Origin: Opisthorchis felineus
Taxonomy: Eukaryota > Platyhelminthes > Trematoda > Opisthorchiida > Opisthorchiidae
Direction: 5' to 3'
Assembly: GCA_004794785.1 (NCBI GenBank)
Contig: SJOL01006404.1
Location: 158,779-222,778, forward strand
DNA: 64,000 nucleotides
Part shown: in pieces, positions 25,701-37,700 of the stretch
Position numbering within the stretch: position 1 is the stretch's first letter
How the letters are laid out: each line of letters begins with the position of its first letter
The notes under the pieces: model-generated
What the model was told of the DNA's origin: nothing
Database searches by the model: none
What the model saw: only the letters and a program-made list of their open reading frames with translations
Translations under genes and position numbers: made by a program

Positions 25701-28700
25701 ACATATACAGTTGTTTCATCCCTATTGGCAATCATCAGCATTGCGGATCACACAAGACTCCAGGAGGTCTCGAACCCGCGACCTTCTGGCCAGTAGTTTG
25801 AACACTTAACCGTTCTGTCCTGCACACACTGATTTCGATACACTGATATATTCGTATACGATTTTTGACTATAGGAAAGCTGGGAATTTACCTCGAATCA
25901 TGTTGGTAGTGAACTCCATTGGTATGGAACATGATTTTTGGATCCACGGGCATTCTGAATGTTTCAAGATCCAAGTTGATTAATGTACGTGTTTTGACTA
26001 GAAACTTGTTTGACGACCAGGTGCTACATATACTCCGGACTGAAATAACTGAGGAAAAACCATGAATTAGGTACACGAACACAAGTCTATTTAACCAACA
26101 ATCCCATTCCAAAACCTGAAATCACCTTATCATTCTTCTGACTGTTACTGTAAGCTGTCTTTAAGAGGGCACCAGTTGTACTTGACCGAAGAAATGAAGG
26201 AAGATAAGGAAACTGCTGAGTTTGGAATCATGCCAAACCGCTCATTTGTCCGTAATGTGGTAATATTTGAAAGAGGAAATTATTTCGCAAACAAAAATAG
26301 ACGATCTGACAGAAAAATCACTAGTTGCGCTACCGAGTCAATGACGTAGGTTTTCCAACCTCTGGTACGTCGCACTAAATGGGATCCACAAATTTAATTA
26401 AGGGCGCGTTTTTGTCTATGACTGCCATCCGATCACGGCTGGCTAGTCTAAAGAAGGTTTAGCCTGCCCTTGAGCACAGCAAGTTATCCTGGTGTTCAAA
26501 ATATTCGGTCATGAAGTGTTTTTTTTCTAATCAAGTCCTATAGTCCACTCGAATGTTATTGGAAAGTTTCGTATCCAACCAAATAATCCCCCACCCAACC
26601 GGAGTTTGGTCTAAAATATGTGTCCAACCATGGGAGCTTTGGTTTCCACAAAACGCGTCCACGAGAAACGTGGTCCAGAGACAACGTAGAAATCTGTGTG
26701 ACCTGATGGCAATTTGGACACAGATAGACATTCTCAGTTTTCTGTCAACCCGGAGGTTGATGGTGCTGGTGTGAAATTGCTTATTTCTACAGCCGAACGC
26801 GGGCAAGTGTACGGCAGATGCGTTACTCATACACGATTGTTCAACCTTGAAAAATCGGTCACCTCCCGTGCTCGAAGGGTCCCAGTTGTGGAGACTCGCC
26901 GCCCAGCATCCTACCAGATTTATATAACACAGCATTTTCAGAGTTTTTCTAAGCATAAAGTGATGCTTTTCTTTTGAGAGTGCAAGTTGAACCTTCACTA
27001 CGAATCGCTTTGCGCGCTAAATCGGAAATGACCCAGCTACTAAGTGGCAGATGATGAGGATCCCGCAGAGGAATGAACTTGAGCTTTCCAGGTGCGTCAA
27101 ATAGGACAGCTCTTCATTCGAGAAAGAAGTTCCCACTGATTTACTATTTTTTTTAGCTCTATTGCCCGTGTTATTCCCTTTGGGGTTAATTAAAGCCATT
27201 TTCCTGAAAAGAAAGCATGATGTTTTTCGAGATTGTTTGCAAGTACAAAACTATAAATAATCCCATGATTTCTCTTCCGTAGTGGCTTGAGGCAGAGAGT
27301 TTTGTCGGAGTCAGATTTCATAATAAGACTTCTACGGTCGCAGTATTTCATTTCGAACACAGTTGACTGAACAGATGTATCTTACTGTTTAAATTCATTT
27401 CTTTCGGCACCAAACATCATTAATTTTTTCATGCGTTGGCAGGCACCAATCCTTTCTTCTTATTCACAGGTGTTTTCTAGTTGCACACAAGGTACCGATA
27501 TTGTATTTCCTCCACAAATGCGCTAGTCTTTAAAGGTCTATTCGACGTAACTTTATTGGTCCAAATCCATTGAAGTAAACAGCAATTAGCCGTTATTTCA
27601 AATACACACGCAAACCACCAACTTGGGGCGAAAATTGGCAGTCATTGATCACTTTTGCCACGCAGAGTTAGTGTCGGCTGCCAAAAATACTTCAAGTTGT
27701 GGAATTCGCTATCTATTTACGATTGCTAATATTTTCTTTTCCAAGTGCTCAAGCTAGGAAATGTCTGATTTACCTCATACTCCACAGATTATCGAGCATG
27801 AAAATAATTAGGTGATTGATTTCCTTAATTTGGAATTCACACATTTTAATAGTTGGCGTTAAAAATGGGAAGCCCGTATCAATCCTTCTGCATTCCATCA
27901 CGTGTTTTTGGCCGCTCACTATTCGCACAATGGAATCGATTTCTCGAAAGCTACGACGTTTTCAGGGTTGCCACTTCATAGTGCAGAATGTCTATGTATA
28001 ATGTACATTTACATGCATTATGCGAATTTCCTACATTGGTGATTTGTTTAAGTGTGCGAATCTTCAAGTACAATAAACACCACCGACTGTGAATACGTTA
28101 CCTAATGTGATAAGAAATCGTGAATTGCGGAAAAAGATGACTCACTTACAGTGGACAGCTTTTTAAGATACTTTTGCAGCTGAAGTAATTTTCTGAACAT
28201 ACTAGAATCTACATGGCCCTTGTGGACGCGAAATATGCGAAGGTGCTATTACTGTAAACAATTTTTGCTCGATAATTACTGTTACCAGTGCAACTTGCGT
28301 AAGCCGCGATCAATATTGGCGAGAAGTCGTTTGAGTTTTTTTCCCAAACAGCATCATTTTCCAATATAGCTTGCAACTTATGCGAGGAAGACCATGACGT
28401 TGATCAACTAGCCAAATGGAACCTAAGTCGATCATAGAGGACAGCTGAACGAACCTAGCTGACGCACACGACTAACATGCGGCTAGGGGTCCACGATGCC
28501 TAATCAACTTTCCTTGAATAGGTCAAACAGTTTACGCATAGGAGCAAACTGTTCACTCTCCAAGAAGGCATACATGACCAGACGACCGGTACCCATGACG
28601 TCAGTTATCAGTAAAGTATACAGCTTGTATCTACAGGCCAACTAATAGATGCTTTAAAAAACTTACCCAAAACGGTTTGTTGCTTGCGTTCCATCTGCAT

Positions 28701-31700
28701 TAACTACATCTGGAAAGCGTCTGAACAACGCTATCTGCTGCCATCGGGAGAAGCACATGTGGCTATAATGACTCTCCTCTGACTACCACACCAGCACGCG
28801 TCCGGTCTCCCAAAATTTAGCCAGGACCGAAGGCATATCATATGCCACAATAAAACGCAACTATGCGGCCCCTACTCAACATAGCCGGTCGACATTTCTG
28901 GCGGTAGTTGTATATATCCAGAGTAGTAAGGATCTTGCCGAATTCATCAGTCACAAACTGCCGCACCTCACACGACGGTGTTCCATATTTCAGAAGGGCC
29001 CTGCACGTGCCCAACTCGTCTTCTGTTAGCCGTCGATTAATCGAAAGCCGATCGTACAAAAACTTTGACAGCTTATGATTGTGTTCAAGAAAATAAGAGG
29101 TGACTGCTAGGTGGTTTCTTTGCCTCCGTAGACAAAACCGAACTGGACAGCCGGTGCTTCGAGTACCGTTTTTTATATACAAAACAGGCTCAGCTTACTA
29201 GCTTTTTCGGATTCCCCGACTTTCCGTCGGTCTTGGAGGTCGCCTGCTGCATTTGTAGTAAATCCATTCTAACGGAGAACAGCGTTGGTGCTCCGATTAC
29301 TGGAGGAACGCACAAATACCACATAATTATCCTTCATGCGTTGATTTAAGGCCTTCTCAAATGCCTCAAATTTCTCAACAAACGCGTGTGAAGCCACTTC
29401 TGAAGCCATAGCACAGCAAGTTCAAATACGAACGTGCGCCAAAATGTTCGAACAGAGGTCATTTAAAACAAATTGCGTAAACATGAAAGCACATTAGTGT
29501 AATTTTTGGTCTGAGCACACATGCAACAAAATGCCACACTTTGGCCTAAAAAGTTTTATTCCACCCACAAAGGTTTTGCAGGAAAATGCATTGTGCGTCC
29601 AGGGCGCGGCGTGTTTTTGCATCGTAGGCATAGTTTTCCTTTTTTACGATGTAGAACTCCTAAAAACAACGCTGATGTTAGAGCTGCCGTTATTATGCAT
29701 CCACCAACCTCATTTTGCACTAGATATTATATTTTAACTGGTGTATCTCGTTGGGAATCTCACACAGAAGGAACCGGAAATGCATGCAGATGTTTGACAC
29801 GTAACCGTCTGTGAGCATGTTTCTGAGTGCTGACCGCTGAAATTTCAGTAGTCATTTCCTAAGGAACAAACAACTAGTTTGTATATCCATGGGAGTGAAT
29901 TTATTGCAATTTTCTGAGGAAAAAGTATGGCTCAGCTGTCTTTGACATTCAGCATTCTTCTAGTTCTCATTCCATTGGATCTTACTCGGCTATTTGTTAC
30001 CCCTGAAATCGATCGTCTTTCGGTTGATTTATCTGGCCGCCAGAGCAAAAAGTCCTCGATGTCAATCTGTAAGATCTGTGGCGGTGTATTGTCAATCTTC
30101 AATTTTTATTATCCACCCTCCTGTTTTGCACTCACTTGTTCCGTGGGCGTTGTTTTCTGATAGTATGGGTGACTTTGGAAATCTCGCCCGAGAAAACATT
30201 CTGCAATTAAAGCCAGCCTATGCTGAGAAACCGCAAGGCAGTATACAGCTGCTTCTTCCATACTGGTAATCATCAGCGTTGCGCACCTCACGAATCTCCG
30301 GAGTGAGTCGCACTTTCGATTTTCCGGCTAGTAGTTTAGCACTTGACGGCGTGACCAAGAGCGGCAGATCAGCAGTGTGACTACACAAGATGAAGTGCCA
30401 ATCATCCATCTGTCGGGGAATTGTCATCAAGTGGTCACGTGTTGGCTGGTTTCTCGAGTGCTGTTTTCATGGGATCAAACTGGGGTTTAAAGTGTTGCTT
30501 CTTATTCTTCTAATCTTGGTGCTGTTGCTGGGTACACACAGTAAATTAGGTGTAAGTGTTATGTCAATGTCTAATTTATACTAATATCTAATCTGCACTA
30601 ATTTACTAATATTTACTATTATTATATGATATATAATATAGTAATAATGTATAATTGGTGTTGTTCCAAGGGGAGAATTTTCCCGTCTAAAACGGCACTG
30701 TAAGAGCACTAAAAGAGCCTACCGGAGTTCCCAAGATCAAGCTAGAAAAAGCTATATCCTTGGTCAAAGTTGAAAGGGAAACTCCATAGGAGAAGGCAAA
30801 TCTCTAAACTGGATGACTAATTAGCAGGTATCCTGTGTTTATACTCAAACAGCAAACATAACTTTGAGTTATACATAGAAGCATTCTCTCTAAAAAACCT
30901 CTGACTTCCCTCGAGAAATGAATCTGATGCTCCAGACTTACCAGACTTACTTACTGCAAAAAATATATTAATGCCCCCAGGCAGAACAGCAAGCGTTTCA
31001 AATATGCAGATGATTTGTGTGATACTCATAGTCTAACCAGATTAGAAACTGACCAGCTTCTTTCCACTCCCAATGATGTTATTTTTTAGAAATCAAATAT
31101 GCTCTGAATATCTGTTGTTTTTATCCAAACGTATGTGGATGCAAAAGCACAAATTTTCACAAATTTTCACAAGTATAGAAAAGAACAGAAACTTGGTGGG
31201 ACATGGTAGAAAAGGAAATCAAGGTGCCTAGCGTTGCTGGCTTACCATCTTTCTGATAATGTTTCCGCCTTGTTTTGTTGATGCTGCAATGTACTCTTCA
31301 CGCTCTTCCATCTATTCTGAAAATATTAGTCTACTGTTGTTCGAACCCTGGCTGGACTTTGAATGAGACCCTTTGCTGGATGCAGCTACCTTAACCTGCG
31401 GTTGAAAAAATCGATGCTGAAATGTTCTAGCCTATCTAGTTGTGTGCATCCGTCACATATCCACTTGGAATATTTTAGACTTTCCTTCTTGGCTGACAGG
31501 ATCGTCATTGTTTTTCAAATCTTCCAAAGGTTTTAGAGAGCTGAACAAGGATGCCTAGAATAGACACGGCGGTCACCACGGCTTAGTTTTCGTGCGGCTT
31601 CTTTTATGTCGACTAAAACCAAGCAACTTTTGAACTGGTGTCGATGTCGACCACTTGTCCTTAAAGCTTTCAGCTGTGCTTTTCACTTGCTATTTATCTG

Positions 31701-34700
31701 AGCTAACTGAGGTTGCAGTAATTTGCTCATTTACGGAAGTTTGAAATGGTGAACGATCAGGACGTTGAGAAAATTACTGTGCTCATTTGTCAGAGATATT
31801 CTGTCACATTTGTAGAACTGTGTAGGAGCAAACGTTAGCCCTGTTTTTTTTTGTGAACAAGTGATCTGACATTAATAGGAGTGTAAAGAGTAGAGTGACA
31901 CAAATCACGGTTTAACACAAAACGTGATACCAAATTTGACATTGCTGAATAGCAGTTAGGTACCGGTATTTATTACAGGTTTATTGCTGTAAATAATGGT
32001 TGCTCTAAAGTAATCACACCGGAAGGTGATATTCCCTTATTTATTCTATCCTGGAATAAAATGAATAGACCTCTTTTTAGGTGGCTACTGCGCGGATGAA
32101 CTATAGAAGATGGGAAATCTCCCTAACTGCGGCATGTTACCAGAACTTGGAAACTAGTTTATCGATCCAGAGCCCGCGAGCTCCTGGTTAGTATGATTGT
32201 TTAATGACAAATAAAAGCAAACATGAAGGAAAACACGGCAGTTAGGGAACCAGCATTTTTATCAGAAGCATTTGTTGATAAAATAACAGGTATGTTGACA
32301 TTTCAAGACTAGTCGAGTTCTGTAAGTACTATAACCTTCAACATCAATTTTTGCCACACGTTTCTTTGATGCCATCAACAAAAGTTAACCCACATTCAGT
32401 TGCCTGGGAACATCAAAAACGAGAGATTCAGCTGGGTTCCAGGTGAGTCTCTCGCAAAACCAAATTTGTTTGCAAATGAGTGTATTTCGCTAAAAGCTAA
32501 CCCAGTTTGGGACGGTTCCCAGAGGAAGTTAGTCCACAAATTACGCACTACATCATTGTGTAATTCATATAGACCGAGGCTAAAGTTACGACCAGAAGAG
32601 TAATTGGACAAGTGTCAGTTGAAATCCAAAACTACTTTAATATATGAGTGCGCAGTTTGTTAACTGTGTCAGACAGGATATGTTGATAATTCCTGGCCTA
32701 GCACAACACCAGTAATAGGAGACCAATCATTAAAACCCAGTTTTACCACTTGTTCTTCGATTATCCTTTAACTTGTAGCCAGCTTTCAAAAAATACTGGA
32801 CAGACCTTAATCAGCATTTGCTTCCTGCGCAGGTAAACGGTCCACGTACCGGTCGACATAGGGAGGTGTATAAGCAATGAACAGAAAGCAGTTACATCTT
32901 TCTGACAACCAGGGGACTGGGGTTGTAACTTTGAAGAAAGAAATTAACACCGGCAGAATGGAATCGTTCGTCAACGACAACGACCGAAATGCCAGCAATT
33001 TACCAATACAAGGGATAATGCCGCGACAGTCGGACGACAGACCAACTTCTGATTTACCCGGTGAACCGTGACTTCACTAATTCGCAACAATGTGGGCAAT
33101 TCATGCCAAAAAGCCACTTTCCCGCTGTGCCAACTTTTAAACATGCGAAACTAACCATACCAAAATATAGGCGGAATGTGGTAGCACCAGGATCAGGAGA
33201 CACTGCGCGTACGACGATTTGCATTTCACTGGCGATACTGAAAATGTGAATAGTTGAAACAGTCAGATTTAAACGCATGTTTTAATCATATTTACTGATG
33301 TCCCGCTTTTATAGAGGTTGTACAATGTGCGCGTCATGTAGCTACAAATGATAAGATACAGAGTGTCATGCCTCTGGTGAAGTCGATGAAAACGACGTTA
33401 TACTATACGATGAACACCCGATTCCTGTTTAGAGTGCGATTTCACACAAGAAATAAATAGGGAGAACGCTTACAGACATTTTCTTGTCTAAACTGGAAAG
33501 CACGACATTGTCCAATACAATGGCATTTTCGAATTATGGTGGATACCTTGATGTTACTGCATACTGTGTGATACCTCAGACAATCTCGCCGCTATTCTGG
33601 ATGCTTCCTTTTGAACCAACGCATGTGAATTGAAAAAGGAAACCGCTTTATTTTACTGTTACTAACAAGAACATGAGACAGGTCGATATAAGGAAGAGTT
33701 TATCTCAAACAGAAATAGACCACGCAGTCCAAACCTTTTCGCATCTGTGTTCGCCTCATTGCCACACGAAAACTCGTTCGACGAAAGGGGCTACCAGCAA
33801 GCATTCTGATGAGTGGATTGCAGTTTGTAAAATGTATCCTGGCATGAACTCTCAAGGGTGATATAGGAGGCATAACCCAGATCACTTTATGCCTATCTTC
33901 CGTTCAGAAATAATGGGATGGATGGAAGGTTGGTGGTAAAGACACAAAAGGCGTTCGTTCGGTAATTCCGTGCAGTCCTTAAATGTCACCTTCACCAGGT
34001 ATCTTACTATCATATAAGCGTTTAAAACCAGCTTCGTCATCATGCTGCCTCACTGTACATCTACGACTTCTGTTCTTGTGAAGCAGCTGTACTGAACACC
34101 TTCAAAAGGGTATGACTAAACGTGGGCCCTGCCTATTGCACGGAAGACGATGGCGCATCTTAACGTTATTTGTAAATCCGACTCACATACAGAATGACGT
34201 TTTAATCGATTTTAAGCAACCTGTAAAGTAGAGTTAGGGTTCTAGGAGCCAAGATTTTCATTTGAATTCACGAGGCTTAATAATTTTACACAGGTTTCAT
34301 CAAACTCTACTCATTGGTGTTGATTATTGATTTTAACCAGCCTAGTGTTTGATTGCCGTTTTGATGGATTTGTTTTTTCTAAACATGTTTTTAAGTCAGA
34401 CGGAAACATAGGAGTTTACCTGTCCTCAGATGTTGTTCCCAATCGACAAGCAAATTATTTCAGAAAAATGAAAATGAAAAATGAAATGTGGTTGTATACC
34501 AAGGGTAAGACAGCATGAAGCACATTACGTGGCAAGATGTGACAAAAAGCAGTCGATAAGACAACTTAGTGTGCAGTCATAATGGAAAAAGGTACAGCAG
34601 ATAATACTTCTTCCAGGGACTTCAAAGTGACTTTGCTCCTCGACCGCCACATTGCATGCGCAAAATGATAATCGGTGCAGATAGTGCACACTTATATTAT

Positions 34701-37700
34701 GGCACAATATAATGAAATATAAAAATTTATGCAGTATAGTGTAAGCATTTGGGCGTCTGGTCCTTAGGGCTATTCTCACACTCGAATTAGTATATCAGAT
34801 CTATGTTTGTGCTATCATTCTGATTGCATCGCCACTAAATTTTGGAAAACACGATGTCGTCAAGAAAGCCAGCACTTTAATTGTTGCAAAATCCATGCAG
34901 AAATCACAGATCTTCCGAAGGATGATTGGTGGATAGTCTGAGGAATGACAAGGAGCTTCAGTGGACATAAAAAGTCAAATACAACAATATTTTTTTACAT
35001 GGACATCAGATTCACAGTTGATTTTCAACAGTTTCTACTGAACCTGACAGTGATCGGAATTCTGGGCTCTCTATACTACTACGGACTCCATGAATTAGTG
35101 GCAGCACTTTGACAGGCAAAGAACAGCCGAAGAAAACAGTTGTAGCATTATCTTGGTATCCATGTTGTTCAAGGTTTCGTCTAGCATTTTTATTCGGACC
35201 TTTATCAGGCATTGGGACAGCTATTCACTTGGGATGAGCTAGGATTTTCTTTGGGATAAGATGATTGCATTCATCGCTGTAATACGGGAAGAGCCTGAGC
35301 GGCGTATTCCCCTTCATCGATCAAAAGGTAGCTTTTGTTGACCTATAGGTTATCGCGACTCCAAAGACCGCCAGGCACTACGACAGCATCTGAAGAGTGC
35401 CACTTGATACTCTGTTCATTCTGCAAGCTACTCCCTTTGGAGTCGGGGAATTTTATTTTGAATCAAGGTACAATATTATAAGACAAGAATGATCCCTTCA
35501 AGTTTTCTTCAGCTTAACGATTCGCATGACCCTGGAGAGCAGTTCGGATGCTTCTCACATGGACAATCTCACATGGAGTCATGAACACTGCGTGGATGGA
35601 CCACCCATTTCTGTTAAGATCAAATCATTTGGGATCGTAAACGATTTGAAATAAGCCTACATGGTTGCACTACGTAGTTTTTTTACGCACTTTTTACTTT
35701 TAAACTGCTACGGAAGGCTCGTATACGGTCAGGCCCAAAGCCCAACCAATTTCCAAAAATCATTACTTGGGTAGCTAGATTAATCTTGGTGTCCTGGTAA
35801 GTAAAATTACTCACGCTTTACTTTTCGTCGGTCACAGCAGTGTCTACGAACTTTTGACTGTGCGCCAACAATTGGTCTAAGGCGCTGCAGTTTGCTCGGT
35901 TTTATTATATGGTTGCGAAACTAACACACTATCTCTGTTTTCCATGAAGCAGTATGTTGGTAGTGCACTTTACATAGTTAACTGGTAGGTTGTTCACTGA
36001 GCTGAGGAATTTGATTACGAATATTTCGTCGCCAGCGAATGATCTGCTTGTCGAAGTGCGCCCAACTACACAACCTCTTGCATAAAAGACATGCTATTCA
36101 GTCAGAACACTCTAATGAATTTGATTATTGGAGAACACAGGTTGTCTCCAGCATTTCCCTTCCTCTCAAGAAACAAATAGACAGGAATCTATTCGGATTG
36201 TGCCAGTGTAGAACACAAAGAGGATGAGGTCCTGATCTCCCCGAGCATCTGTCAGTAGAGAAAAGCGAAACAGGACAGACAGGAGACCAGCTTAGGACTC
36301 CACGAATGAAACTGCTATGCAGATAACCAGTTATGACTGATGATGACGAGATCACCTTGATAGCTGATGAAGCGCTTCTAATCGAACGGCTCGGCTCAAC
36401 AAAGAACTACCTGCGTTGTCCAAATGCGCCAGACAGTATAGTAAACCATCGTATCTTCCTCCGAAGTTGCTTACTCCAAAGCAGATTCATGCCTTCCGTT
36501 AACCTGTTATACATTTCGCCATTTAGTGACTTGTGATTGCGCTTTGAATCAAACCGAAAAAAGGCCTTTGAACTAAGAGATGGCGCCTGTCATCTAGTAT
36601 CTGACTAATTCTGTTTGATTAGAAACAGTAGCACACAAAATCAAATTCGATATGGTTTTGGTACTACGGTCACCCTTACCTCGCTGATTCATCAGTCAAT
36701 AGGGTGCGGTGTATGGTTCATACTTGTCATTTGTAATGACAGGATGTTAAAATTTATGGACGCCAAAGATGAACCAGTAAACTCACGACTTAGGAAGTAC
36801 TTGAGCTTACGTACATGTTAAACAAAAATGTCTTCAGCAGGGCCTGATTGCCACATTATCATATTTTTTTCCCAGGCACCGTAACAGTCATTTTGATCGA
36901 GTCCTCACTGTTGGTTCAAGTAAAACGTTTTTTTTATTTCCATGGTTGAACTCATTCGTGAGGAACCTCACTCTAATTCGATATGTTAACTGGCTTGAGG
37001 TTCTCTCCAACATAAGGCCAGATACCGGCGAAGTTGAAATAATTCCCATCTGCCTAAAAGCTATGTTTCAATTTTACAAGCAGACGAAACAAAATGAAGT
37101 GTCACCTCTCTGACGGGATGTTGCGTTTTGCAAGAATGCAGAGCGTTTGCTCCAACTCAGTCAAACTAACTTGTTTTTCTCTTCTTGATTTCTAAAGAGG
37201 CTTTTTTGTTTGCAGTCCTTCTTCCCATATGAGTCTCCACTGTTGTGCACGTACTATATTCTGAGCACTGCGCCATACCCGACATTGTCAATCATGTTCA
37301 GCGTATGCTTACCTCCCAATCACCTGAAGTAATTGGATAAAACTTGGGGAGTATAACCAGCGAACTCTCATATATTCAATAATTATCAATGGAAGTTTTC
37401 ACTATGCTTCGCGCTGTCTTGCCTACTGGGGCGATCCGAAGAATAAATAAATACTTTAGGAAATGACCATTCATTACTTTCTAACACTGCTTCTTTTGCC
37501 AAAAGGTGAACAAAACGGAACTCTTCTTGGTCCTTCAGACTGAGGTACCAGCAGTGTATGTTTTCGGACACTTTTGTGTGAATACTTTCCCTTAAAATAA
37601 ATTGGACGGTGTTCTGTCTTGGTGACCTGCCTCCGGTTTCACTATATACTTAAGCTTAACTCACGCACAAGATTGGAGCATACTTCCTTTCATATTTGGT

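Noticed and set aside
26531..26998. 155-codon minus-strand ORF
   Set aside because: No recognisable family; overlapping ORFs on the opposite strand and no splice or promoter support.
36363..36385. CTGATGA near 36363, 33806, 18368 and 63650
   Set aside because: None is followed by a stem and GAAA in the hammerhead arrangement.
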